NCBI GenBank assembly: GCA_017860085.1 | Contig: JAFNAJ010000067.1 | Span: forward strand, 1 to 12,796 | Length of the DNA: 12,796 nucleotides | Direction of reading: 5' to 3' | Source of the DNA: Acidobacteriota bacterium | GTDB lineage: Bacteria > Acidobacteriota > Vicinamibacteria > Vicinamibacterales > JAFNAJ01 | Shown here: positions 6,505 to 12,796 of the stretch, one piece after another | How positions within the stretch are numbered: the stretch's first letter is position 1 | Layout of the letters: every line of letters begins with the position of its first letter | The notes under the pieces: model-generated | Told to the model about the DNA's origin: nothing | Database searches by the model: none | The model's input: the letters and a program-made list of their open reading frames with translations, nothing else | Position numbers and translations under genes: made by a program

Positions 6505-9432
6505 CTAGAACTCGAACTTGACGGCCAGCTGCACCTGGCGCGGATCGCCGACGCCGGTTCGCAGGAACCCATCGAAGTTGAAGAGCGCGGGTGTGCTGAG
6601 GGGGTTGATGTTGTTGTCGTTGTTGAACGTGTTGAACATCTCCAGGATCGGGATCAGCCGCATGTCCGCCCCGAGCCGGAAGGGCCGTGCGAGCCGCCAG
6701 TCGAAGGTGAAGAACTCGTTGTCCTTGCGCTCGCCGTTGCGCCCACGATCCACACCGTTCAGGCTGCGTGGATTCGCGGTGATCGGCTGCGCTCCGCGAG
6801 CCTGGACGCGGGCGTTGAGCTGGAATCCGCCAGGGACCTCGAAGTAGCCGAACGCGTTGAACTTGTGGCGAATGTCGCGGTCCGACGGCCCCCAGTCGAG
6901 ATCGAGATCGAAGAGGTTGAAACTCCGGTCGAGGAACGGGTCGCGCTCGTTCGAGTCGTTGTCCTCGTCTTTCGACAGCACGTAGTTCACCTCGAACTGA
7001 TACCCCTTCGTGAACCGCTTCCGCAGCCCGAGCGTCAGGCCGCGGTACTGCGACTCGCCGAGGCTGTTGGTCACGAACAGCTCCCCGAGTTGCGGCCCAT
7101 ACGGCGCGCCGCTATACGCGTACTTGTTGCCCGTGCCGGGCCCCTGGTCGCAGCAGGACGGGCCGCTCTTGTTGAAATCGAGGAAGCGCGTCAGGTTGCG
7201 CCCTTCCGTCCACGTGAAGTCGACGTAGCCCGACCAGTCAGGCACCAACTCCTGTTCGTACGCCACGTTGAACGAGTACACGTAGGGGTTCTCGTAGTCC
7301 TTGTGGAACACTTTCACGCCGCTGAACAACGGGAACTCACCCTCCGCCGCCGGCGCCGGCGTCAGCAGGCCTGGCCAGGCCGGCGTCGGGGCGCCAAAGG
7401 CCGTCAGGTTCGCCGTGTTGGCAAACAGCGTCTGCTGCTGCAGGCCGTTGGTGGTCACCGACCCCACCTGGCTGAGCATGTTCTGCCGTGCGTAGTACAC
7501 CCCGGCGCTGGCGCGAACGACCGACTTGCCGTTCCCGGCGACGTCCCACGCCATCCCGACCCGCGGTTGGAACATCGCCCACTGGTCGGGAATGGTCCCG
7601 TCCGAGGGGAAATTCGGGTCGTCGAGGAACTGGCCGTACGCCGTCGTTCGCGGATCCACGGTTTCTGGCATGAGCTGCGCGTCCCACCGCAGCCCGTAGT
7701 TGAGGGTGAGGTTGGGACGAATGAGCCACTGGTCCTGGAAGAACAGCGAGAACTCCTCGTTGGTGATGTTCGAGGCGCCGGCCGCGTCGGTGGCGAGCCC
7801 GGTCCGCCCGGCACCCTGCAGGTACAGAAGCAGCGGCCCGCCCGTGGGCGAACTGCCGGCGGGGCACGGCGTCGGCGACGTGACGTAGGTGCCGTTGGAG
7901 CAGGCGATCGTGGATGGACCGTACCCGCCAGCCGCCGCTGGCGAGGCATACCGCATGAATCCGGTGACGCTGTCGAACAGGTAGCGCCCGGTGAAGAACC
8001 CGCGGAACACCTGGTCGTTGAGGGTGTGCATCCACTCGCCGCCCATCTTGAAGGTGTGCGAGCCGCGCACGATCGAGACGTTGTCCTTGATCTGGACGCG
8101 CCAGATCAGTTCGTCGACGTTCGGCTGCAGGAAGAACGGATTGCCAAACCGGAACGTGGGATCGAAACCGATCCCGGTGTCGGCGAACAGGTTGGACGAC
8201 ACCGCGGTGCGCGGACGGCTTTCGCGCGAGTACGTGAAGTGCGCCTCGTTGACGACGCGCGGCGAGATCGTCGTGAACCAGTTGAGGTTGACGACGTTGA
8301 TGCGCGCCGGATCGCCCTCGATGCCGTTGGCCGAGGTGCCGTACGTGGCCACGTCGAACGTCTCGTTCTCCTTGCGCGAGTGGTTGAAGTTCCACGATCC
8401 CGAGATCGTGTTGTTCGGGTTTGCTTGCACGTCGATCTTGGCGAGGATGGCCGCCGTCTCGACTGGGTGCTCAATCGGCTGCCCCTCGTCCTGCCCGAGT
8501 CTTGTCTGGAAGAAGCTCAGCAGCGCGGTGCGCTGGCAGTCGGGGTTCGAGTTGATCAGCGCCTCGTTCTGCCCAATCGTGGGGTTCGGCACGGGACACG
8601 CGGTGTCACCCAGCTGGCGGCTCAGGTTGGGTCGCATGAAGTTGCCCGTGATGCCCTCGGCGGCGACGAAGAAGAACGCCTTGTCCTTCTGAATGGGCCC
8701 GCCGACGGTCCCGCCGAACTGCTCGCGGTGGAAGTCCTCCAGCTTGCTCCCGTCGGAGAGGTCGCCCGTCAACTCCTCCAGCCGCTGGAAGTAGAACAGG
8801 CTGCCGTGCGGGTCGTTGGCGCCCGACTTCGTGATGACGTTGACGACACCACCGGCGGTACGGCCGAATTCTGCGGGCGCGCCGGTGGCAATCACCTGGA
8901 ATTCCTTGACCGCCTCGAGCGTGATGTCGACGGCAACGCGCTGCCCGCCCGCCTGTTCGCCGAAGAACCCGTTGTTGTAGTCGCCGCCGTCGAGGCTGAT
9001 GTTGTTGAAGATGCCACGCTGGCCAGCAAAGGTGATCGAATCGCCGTCGGGTCCCTGCACGACGCTGACGCCAGGCGTGAGCGTGAGCAGGTCCTCGAAC
9101 TTGCGGCCGAGGATGGGGGTGTTTTCGACCGTGGCCTGGTTCAGCGTGCTCGCCGACGAGGCGCGACTGGTTTCGACGATGCCCGTCGACGCCGTGACCG
9201 TGACCGTTTCGGCCACCGCCGAGATCCTCATGGGCGCCGCCAGCGTCACGGCCTGGCCGATGGTGAGCACGAGGTTCTCCTGCACGAGGGTGGCGAACCC
9301 CGACAGCGTGTAGGTCACCGTGTACGGGCCCGGAGGCAGTTGCAGGAAGACGAAGCGCCCGTCGGCTCCGGTCACGGCGGTTCGCGCGACGTTGGTCGTG
9401 GTGCTCCGGGCCTCCACGGTCACCCCCGGCAA
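6505..9432 (-). CDS. TonB-dependent receptor, Oar-like (main frame, lacks signal peptide because of a frameshift)
   Basis: A 975-codon open frame for an outer-membrane beta-barrel receptor that takes up large or scarce substrates using TonB energy. The frame opens at a TTG inside a carboxypeptidase-type regulatory domain: PGVTVEARS at residue 2, GADGRFVFLQLPPGPYTV at 22-39. A TonB-box-like AETVTVTAS (74-82) follows. The plug is about 100-205, with NTPILGRKFEDLLTLTPGV and GRTAGGVVNVITKSG. The rest is barrel, closing with the terminal-Phe signature AVKFEF. Length fits Acidobacteriota Oar-like receptors. The TTG is not the natural start: the signal peptide and a strong ribosome site lie upstream in another frame (9527-9420). 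The gene is therefore broken or misassembled at about 9430-9436. The substrate is unknown; the adjacent HAD phosphatase gives no clear hint. Confidence 0.88.
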   Translation of the reverse strand: MPGVTVEARSTTTNVARTAVTGADGRFVFLQLPPGPYTVTYTLSGFATLVQENLVLTIGQAVTLAAPMRISAVAETVTVTASTGIVETSRASSASTLNQATVENTPILGRKFEDLLTLTPGVSVVQGPDGDSITFAGQRGIFNNISLDGGDYNNGFFGEQAGGQRVAVDITLEAVKEFQVIATGAPAEFGRTAGGVVNVITKSGANDPHGSLFYFQRLEELTGDLSDGSKLEDFHREQFGGTVGGPIQKDKAFFFVAAEGITGNFMRPNLSRQLGDTACPVPNPTIGQNEALINSNPDCQRTALLSFFQTRLGQDEGQPIEHPVETAAILAKIDVQANPNNTISGSWNFNHSRKENETFDVATYGTSANGIEGDPARINVVNLNWFTTISPRVVNEAHFTYSRESRPRTAVSSNLFADTGIGFDPTFRFGNPFFLQPNVDELIWRVQIKDNVSIVRGSHTFKMGGEWMHTLNDQVFRGFFTGRYLFDSVTGFMRYASPAAAGGYGPSTIACSNGTYVTSPTPCPAGSSPTGGPLLLYLQGAGRTGLATDAAGASNITNEEFSLFFQDQWLIRPNLTLNYGLRWDAQLMPETVDPRTTAYGQFLDDPNFPSDGTIPDQWAMFQPRVGMAWDVAGNGKSVVRASAGVYYARQNMLSQVGSVTTNGLQQQTLFANTANLTAFGAPTPAWPGLLTPAPAAEGEFPLFSGVKVFHKDYENPYVYSFNVAYEQELVPDWSGYVDFTWTEGRNLTRFLDFNKSGPSCCDQGPGTGNKYAYSGAPYGPQLGELFVTNSLGESQYRGLTLGLRKRFTKGYQFEVNYVLSKDEDNDSNERDPFLDRSFNLFDLDLDWGPSDRDIRHKFNAFGYFEVPGGFQLNARVQARGAQPITANPRSLNGVDRGRNGERKDNEFFTFDWRLARPFRLGADMRLIPILEMFNTFNNDNNINPLSTPALFNFDGFLRTGVGDPRQVQLAVKFEF

Positions 9433-9527
9433 CCCTGGATGACGCCGGTTGTGATTTGGGTCTGGGCGGCGGCTGTCACGGCAAGCGCGGCGCCAAGAAG
9501 GAGAGCGAGGACCAGTCGGTTTCGCAT
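9420..9527 (-). pseudogene. Detached signal-peptide fragment of the TonB-dependent receptor
   Basis: From ATG 9527, AGGAGG five bases upstream leads into MRNRLVLALLLGAALAVTAA followed by AQTQITTGVIQG, then CRG and a TGA at 9420-9422. This is a standard Sec signal peptide (basic n-region, leucine/alanine core, cleavage near AAA-QTQ). The TTGVIQG strand normally begins the regulatory domain. The receptor frame resumes one base back with LPGVTVEARS. In relatives roughly nine residues lie between VIQG and LPG, and these are absent here. A deletion of 3n+1 bases (28 if nine residues are missing) therefore explains both the missing residues and the frame change. As written, the two parts cannot make one exported receptor. 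Confidence 0.8.
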
Positions 9528-9532
9528 TCCTA

Positions 9533-9538
9533 CCTCCT
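9533..9538 (-). promoter_or_regulatory. Shine-Dalgarno of the receptor gene
   Basis: AGGAGG on the minus strand, five bases before ATG 9527. It shows that the native receptor start is the signal-peptide ATG and not the downstream TTG at 9432. Confidence 0.7.
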
Positions 9539-9623
9539 GCATCGCCCGGGAACGGCCGACGTCAACGGAACACACGCTGACGCTCGGTCGAACCCGTCTT
9601 CCACGGTGGGGACTGCTGCGGAG

Positions 9624-9650
9624 TCTATACCCGAGCGGAACCGGATTCAA
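9624..9650 (-). promoter_or_regulatory. Possible promoter of the receptor gene
   Basis: On the minus strand TTGAAT (9645-9650) is followed after 15 bases by TATAGA (9624-9629), about 97 bases before the receptor ATG. The -35 overlaps the stop codon of the HAD gene. The hexamers are fair but the spacing is short, so this is a candidate only. It would give the receptor its own transcript with a leader of roughly 90 bases. Confidence 0.3.
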
Positions 9651-10411
9651 CTCGACGTCGCCGGCCGATCGGCGTCGCTCGCCTCGTTCCCCGACGCGGA
9701 CGTCCGGGGCCCGCTTGCGCTCAGGCGCCGCAGGAGCGCCGCCAGGTCCTTCAACTCGAGGATCTCGTGATAGTGGGCGTCTTGCAGGGCCTCGGGCGGC
9801 ACCTGCTCGTGGACCCACGTCACCGCATAGGGCACGTGGACGGCGTGCGCCCCTGCTTCGAGCACCGGCAGGATGTCCGACCGGAGCGAGTTGCCGACCA
9901 TGACGAACCGTTCAGGCGCCACTCGGTACCGGCGCATGACGCTCCGGTAGAGCTCGGCGTCCTTCTCCGACACGATCTCCACGCCGACGAAGTACTGGCC
10001 GAGCCCCGAGCGGGCCAGCTTCGATTCCTGGTGGAAGAGGTCGCCCTTGGTCAGCAGGATCAGGGGGAAGCTCGCCGCCAACTCCTCCACCGCCTCGCGC
10101 GCCCCATCGAGGAGTTCGACCGGCGACCTGAGCATGTCGCGCCCCCATTCGATGATCGTGCGGACGTCCGCGCCCTCAATACGCCCGTCGGTCAAGTCGA
10201 GCCCGGTCTCGATCATCGACAGCACGAACCCCTTGACGCCGTAACCGAAGTGTTCGAGGTTGCGACGCTCGGTCTCGTTGAGCCGCTCCTCCACCAGCCC
10301 CGGCTCGACATAGCGGCTCAGCAGGTCTCTGAACTGCTCCTGCGTCGTCCGAAACAGCGGCTCGTTGTGCCACAGCGTGTCATCGGCGTCGAGCGCCACC
10401 AACTCGATCAT
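9647..10411 (-). CDS. HAD-superfamily hydrolase (phosphatase-like)
   Basis: A 254-residue soluble enzyme of the haloacid dehalogenase superfamily. Motif I is VALDADDTLW, with Asp8 as expected nucleophile and Asp10 as acid/base. A helical cap spans about 18-95. Motif II is LILLTKG (Thr121), the motif III lysine is likely Lys150 in VSEKDAE, and motif IV is MVGNSLRSDI, with Asp179 helping to hold Mg. All catalytic positions are present, so it should be active. The DxD layout favours phosphate monoester hydrolysis over dehalogenation, but the substrate cannot be assigned. The last 24 residues (SASGPRTSASGNEASDADRP onward) are a polar, probably disordered tail. The ATG at 10411 puts motif I at the N-terminus as expected; no strong Shine-Dalgarno is visible. 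It diverges from the sugar kinase gene and lies 119 bases upstream of the receptor, with no firm functional link to either. Confidence 0.88.
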   Translation of the reverse strand: MIELVALDADDTLWHNEPLFRTTQEQFRDLLSRYVEPGLVEERLNETERRNLEHFGYGVKGFVLSMIETGLDLTDGRIEGADVRTIIEWGRDMLRSPVELLDGAREAVEELAASFPLILLTKGDLFHQESKLARSGLGQYFVGVEIVSEKDAELYRSVMRRYRVAPERFVMVGNSLRSDILPVLEAGAHAVHVPYAVTWVHEQVPPEALQDAHYHEILELKDLAALLRRLSASGPRTSASGNEASDADRPATSS

Positions 10412-10472
10412 GCAGTCACACTCGGGGTCCGGTGCACCCTACGGTAGCACCGGATCTCCTCGTCGAAGAAAC

Positions 10473-10490
10473 CGGCCTATACTCTGGCCG
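10473..10490 (+). promoter_or_regulatory. TATACT -10 element inside a CGGCC/GGCCG inverted repeat
   Basis: TATACT (10478-10483) is a near-consensus -10 ten bases before the kinase ATG at 10493, which would put the transcript start at or a few bases before the ATG. No Shine-Dalgarno is visible, consistent with a leaderless mRNA. CGGCC (10473-10477) and GGCCG (10486-10490) flank it symmetrically, so a dimeric repressor could cover the -10. A clear -35 was not found. Confidence 0.4.
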
Positions 10491-10492
10491 TC

Positions 10493-11428
10493 ATGACCAG
10501 ACCTCCCCGCATCGGCGTCGTGGGCAGCGCCAACGTCGACCTGACCACGTTCACCGACTCGTTTCCGCGCCCAGGGGAGACGATGTTCGGCACCCGCTTC
10601 GACCTTGGCTTTGGGGGCAAGGGCGCCAACCAGGCGGTGGCCGCCCGGCTGTGCGGTGCGGAGGTCACCATGGTGGCGCGGGTCGGCCACGACCTGTTCG
10701 GTCCCGCGACGATCCAGAACTTCGAGAGCCGCGGCATCCGCACGGATCACGTCCGGATGGTCGACAACGTCTCGAGCGGCGTCGCGCCGATCTTCGTCGA
10801 CCCGTCCGGGCAGAACCGGATCATCGTGGTGAAGGGCGCGAACGACTGCCTGCGACCCGCCGACGTCGACGCGGCGGCGCCGCTGCTCGGCGAGTGCGAC
10901 TGCCTCGTGCTGCAGTTCGAGATCCCGCTCGACACCGTGTACCACGCGCTCGAGTTCGCGCATGGCCGCGGGATCCGGTCGATTCTCAACCCGGCCCCAG
11001 GCCGGCCCATCGACGTGGCCCGCCTGGCGCACCTCGACTACCTGGTGCCGAACGAGACCGAGGCCGAGATCATCACCGGCCTGCCGGCGCACACCCTGGA
11101 CGACGCCCGTCGATGCGCGGAGCGTCTGCTCGCCGCGGGCATCCAGCGCGTGATCATCACGCTCGGCGCCAACGGCGCCCTGCTGGCCGGACCCGCCGGC
11201 GCGCGCCACGTGCCGGGCTTCGAGGTCGCCACTGTCGATAGCACTGGCGCCGGAGATGCCTTCATTGGCGCGTTCGCAACCTTCCTGGGCGAGGGTCTCG
11301 CTGAGGCGGAGGCCGTCTCGCGCGCCAACTTGTACGCCGGGCTCTCGACCACGAGGGTCGGCACGCAGAAGTCCTTTCTCGACCGGGCTGCCTTCGACGC
11401 CGAGTGGGCCGCACGACAGACCCGCTGA
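10493..11428 (+). CDS. PfkB-family carbohydrate kinase, ribokinase-like
   Basis: A 311-residue ATP-dependent sugar kinase of the ribokinase (PfkB) family. The N-terminus VGSANVDLTTFTDSFPRPGE and GFGGKGANQAVAA (39-51) form the sugar-binding signature; NETE (187-190) is the Mg/phosphate motif. DSTGAGDAFIGAF (249-261) is the second PfkB signature and anion hole, with Asp255 as the catalytic base. Length and motifs match RbsK-type enzymes that phosphorylate ribose at O5, but related enzymes act on other sugars or nucleosides and no ribose transporter is nearby, so no symbol is given. The protein is cytoplasmic. The queuosine-salvage enzyme encoded next door yields ribose 5-phosphate, not free ribose, so a shared pathway is not required. 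The stop TGA at 11426-11428 overlaps the first GAACCAAGAAC repeat. Confidence 0.9.
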   Translation: MTRPPRIGVVGSANVDLTTFTDSFPRPGETMFGTRFDLGFGGKGANQAVAARLCGAEVTMVARVGHDLFGPATIQNFESRGIRTDHVRMVDNVSSGVAPIFVDPSGQNRIIVVKGANDCLRPADVDAAAPLLGECDCLVLQFEIPLDTVYHALEFAHGRGIRSILNPAPGRPIDVARLAHLDYLVPNETEAEIITGLPAHTLDDARRCAERLLAAGIQRVIITLGANGALLAGPAGARHVPGFEVATVDSTGAGDAFIGAFATFLGEGLAEAEAVSRANLYAGLSTTRVGTQKSFLDRAAFDAEWAARQTR

Positions 11429-11494
11429 ACCAAGAACGAACCAAGAACCAGGAACCTCGGACGGACCAGGAACCAAGAACGAAGAACCAAGAAC
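11427..11494 (+). repeat. Four exact copies of GAACCAAGAAC
   Basis: The 11-mer occurs at 11427-11437, 11438-11448 (direct tandem), 11470-11480 and 11484-11494, with degenerate CAGGAACC pieces between. It fills the gap between the convergent kinase and queuosine-salvage genes. On the + strand the RNA would be rich in A and C, poor in U and hardly structured, as Rho-loading sites are. Similar GAACC/AAGAACC low-complexity tracts occur between genes in Acidobacteriota genomes, but their role is unknown to me. Unit size and lack of unique spacers exclude a CRISPR array. Confidence 0.8.
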
Positions 11495-11523
11495 TGACAG
11501 GCGCCTGTACGGCAACTGTCAGT
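11493..11523. terminator. Perfect 8-bp inverted repeat between convergent genes
   Basis: ACTGACAG (11493-11500) pairs with CTGTCAGT (11516-11523) around 15 bases; inside, GCC and GGC can add a small inner stem with a TGTAC loop. The left arm begins at the last two bases of the final GAACCAAGAAC copy and the right arm contains the stop codon of the queuosine-salvage gene. It may act as a two-way terminator, though no T-tract follows on either strand. Confidence 0.45.
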
Positions 11524-12565
11524 ACATGATGGTGCGGGTCCGGTGGTGGGGCCAGTGCGTGGTGTGGTAGTTCAGCCAGAGCCTGGCGTCGACCTGCGGG
11601 ATGATCACCTGCATCGAGGGCGGCCGCAGCCGGTTGATCTCCTCGGTGAGCAGTGCGGTCGCGTAGAGCGTGTGCGCGCGGATTTCGATCTCCTCGTCGC
11701 TGTCGCGAGGGATCTCCCGGCCCTCGGTGATGCGCGCGTCGAGGTCCGGCGCATAGACGAGCACGTCGAGCACCCGCAGGGCCGCTGGCACGATGTAGTC
11801 GGCAAACGCCGTCATCGACGCGATGTCGTCGATTCGGAACCCGCCGCGCCGGCGGAGCCCGCTGTGCAACAGCCAGTAGCCCAGCTGTGCCAGCTTGTAG
11901 AACCTCACTTCGTGCCCGTGATACGTGCTCACGTCATCGAACCGGGGAAACTCGCGGACCAGTTGGTCGACGAGCCCTCGACCGTTGTCGTAGAGCCGCG
12001 GCGAGCAAGTGGCCACGAAGTTGTGGAAGAAGCCCTCGTAGCGCTGCGCGAGGACGCGGCCCACCTCGTTGAGGACCTGCCGCTTCTCGTCGAGCATCGG
12101 CATCTCGATGGTGCCGTCGAAGATGCGCTCGAACTCCGATCGTGTGAGCTGGGCGAGATACCGACCGTCGAGCACCGGCACGCCGCGATCCATGGCGCGC
12201 TTCAGACACGCCATCATCGCCATCGAGTCCGACCACCGGCCGCCCGCGAACTCGACCTCGAACTTGGCGCCGGTCACGAAGTCGGTGAACGCCGTGTTGA
12301 TGCAGTTGTGCGTCAACACGAAATCGACGGCCTCGTCCGGGCTGGCGCCGACGCCAAATGGCAGGCCGAAGCCCGGGTACGGAAGCTCCTCGTAGGCCAT
12401 CCATCGTGCGTGCGCGACGACCTTCACCACGTCGGTGCGAACGAAGCGCGACGCGCCGATGACGGCCCGCACCGACTCGAGCACCGGGCTGCCAATCGGC
12501 ACGGGCTGTCGGACGAGGTCGGTCGATCGTGCGGACGAGGGCGGTCCTGCGGGATCCGGCGCCAT
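11519..12565 (-). CDS. Queuosine-salvage nucleotide N-glycosylase (Qng1/DUF2419 family)
   Basis: A 348-residue soluble protein of the family typified by human QNG1 (C9orf64), which cleaves queuosine 5'-phosphate to free queuine for tRNA modification. Family landmarks run the whole length: VLESVRAVIGASRFVRTD (28-45), THNCINTAFTDF (85-96), GRWSDSMAMMACLKRAMDRG (109-128), FDGTIEMPMLDEKRQVLNEVG (149-169), RFYKLAQLGYWLLHSG (221-236), MTAFADYIVPAALR (251-264), DEEIEIRAHTLYA (290-302), and the ending HRTRTIMY. The Asp in FADYIVP is a likely active-site residue. An ORF extension to 12775 is rejected: its codons lack the GC-rich third positions seen elsewhere and it overlaps another better-coded frame. 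ATG 12565 precedes the first conserved block by about 28 residues; no clear Shine-Dalgarno is seen. No queuosine synthesis or queuine insertion gene lies in the window. Confidence 0.85.
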   Translation of the reverse strand: MAPDPAGPPSSARSTDLVRQPVPIGSPVLESVRAVIGASRFVRTDVVKVVAHARWMAYEELPYPGFGLPFGVGASPDEAVDFVLTHNCINTAFTDFVTGAKFEVEFAGGRWSDSMAMMACLKRAMDRGVPVLDGRYLAQLTRSEFERIFDGTIEMPMLDEKRQVLNEVGRVLAQRYEGFFHNFVATCSPRLYDNGRGLVDQLVREFPRFDDVSTYHGHEVRFYKLAQLGYWLLHSGLRRRGGFRIDDIASMTAFADYIVPAALRVLDVLVYAPDLDARITEGREIPRDSDEEIEIRAHTLYATALLTEEINRLRPPSMQVIIPQVDARLWLNYHTTHWPHHRTRTIMY

Positions 12566-12576
12566 CGGAGCGGACG

Positions 12577-12796
12577 CTAAGTCTCCGGAGCGGGGCTCAC
12601 CGGCCCGACGGCGCGGTCCACCTCCGGACGACCCGGCACGGACGCTCCCTGGAGCCGGCGAAGCCGATTCACGGCAGCGCCCACGCGGAGGGAGGCGTCG
12701 AAGACGGCACTCACCGGGACGAGCCCGAGCAAGCGGTGATGACCCACGGCCGCGAGCGCGGCCGACGCCATGCACCCGCAGCTGGCGCAGTCGGGA
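12577..12796 (-). CDS. Unrecognised protein, C-terminal part (5' end outside window)
   Basis: The minus-strand frame enters from the right edge as PDCASCGCMASAALAAVGHH and ends in SPAPET, with a TAG at 12577-12579. Third codon positions are almost all G or C, as in the real genes here, whereas the overlapping frame that extends the Qng1 gene is not. That supports genuine coding. A CxxCxC motif lies at the edge, followed by a moderately hydrophobic alanine/leucine/valine stretch and a basic RLRRLQ. ATG 12771 could start a 64-residue protein, but the frame stays open to the window end, so it may be the tail of a longer protein. The stop lies 11 bases before the Qng1 ATG, which suggests one operon. 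No family was recognised. Confidence 0.45.
   Translation of the reverse strand, partial: PDCASCGCMASAALAAVGHHRLLGLVPVSAVFDASLRVGAAVNRLRRLQGASVPGRPEVDRAVGPVSPAPET

Noticed and set aside
9420..9436. Programmed -1 ribosomal frameshift in the receptor gene
   Set aside because: No slippery heptamer is seen at the junction, and residues normally present in the family are missing, which slippage cannot explain.
9528..9818. Upstream part of the minus-strand frame that contains the receptor signal peptide
   Set aside because: It overlaps the end of the HAD gene and has no coding character; the ribosome site fixes the start at 9527.
6499..9903. 1134-codon + strand open frame opposite the receptor gene
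   Set aside because: Its translation is low-complexity Arg/Val/Glu-rich with no domain, while the minus strand encodes a clear receptor. Long antisense frames are expected in GC-rich DNA.
11427..11523. CRISPR array or transposon end
   Set aside because: Repeat units are 11 bases with irregular or no spacers, and no transposase, target duplication or cas gene is present.
10493..12565. Sugar kinase and Qng1 as one ribose-recycling system
   Set aside because: The genes are convergent, and the expected Qng1 by-product is already phosphorylated, so the kinase is not needed.
11543..12580. 345-codon + strand open frame opposite the Qng1 gene
   Set aside because: Shadow frame; the minus strand matches the Qng1 family over its whole length.
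12566..12775. 70-residue N-terminal extension of the Qng1 gene
   Set aside because: Arg/Gly/Ser-rich, poor third-position GC, not a family feature, and it overlaps a better-coded frame.

Overview
The window is GC-rich bacterial chromosomal DNA with densely packed genes. The large Oar-like TonB-dependent receptor with a carboxypeptidase-type regulatory domain, the PDZ-membrane-GAF-SpoIIE phosphatase and the intergenic GAACCAAGAAC repeats all suggest Acidobacteriota, probably the Vicinamibacteria. That assignment is an inference from gene style, because no rRNA or marker gene is present. No mobile element, CRISPR array, tRNA or rRNA was found, and no gap between genes exceeds about 160 bases.

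Left block (1-3031, + strand): the 3' part of a class V aminotransferase annotated in its family as cysteine desulfurase-like, then a Cys-rich 4Fe-4S protein with an N-terminal winged-helix-like region, then a small tandem ACT-domain protein. The Shine-Dalgarno of the ACT gene overlaps the stop codon of the Fe-S gene, so these two form a tight pair.

Middle block (3100-6345, - strand): a glycine/tryptophan-rich lipoprotein gene followed by a membrane-bound PDZ/GAF/SpoIIE-type serine/threonine phosphatase, probably one transcript. It converges on the left block across a short hairpin-rich spacer. Next comes a strong hairpin and a TonB-dependent receptor gene (6505-9527, - strand). As written, this gene is frameshifted between its signal peptide and its N-terminal domain. 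A HAD-family phosphatase gene (9647-10411, - strand) lies just upstream of it.

Right block: a PfkB/ribokinase-family sugar kinase gene (10493-11428, +) diverges from the HAD gene across 81 bases. It converges on a queuosine-salvage nucleotide glycosylase gene (Qng1/DUF2419 family, 11519-12565, -). Between these convergent genes lie four exact copies of an 11-mer and a perfect 8-bp inverted repeat. A partial, unrecognised gene enters from the right edge, 11 bases upstream of the Qng1 gene.

Most of the window is ordinary housekeeping or accessory content. The best leads are the receptor frameshift, the Fe-S/ACT gene pair, the GAACCAAGAAC repeat island and the queuosine-salvage gene with its unknown upstream neighbour. 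I did not find a convincing new multi-gene system.
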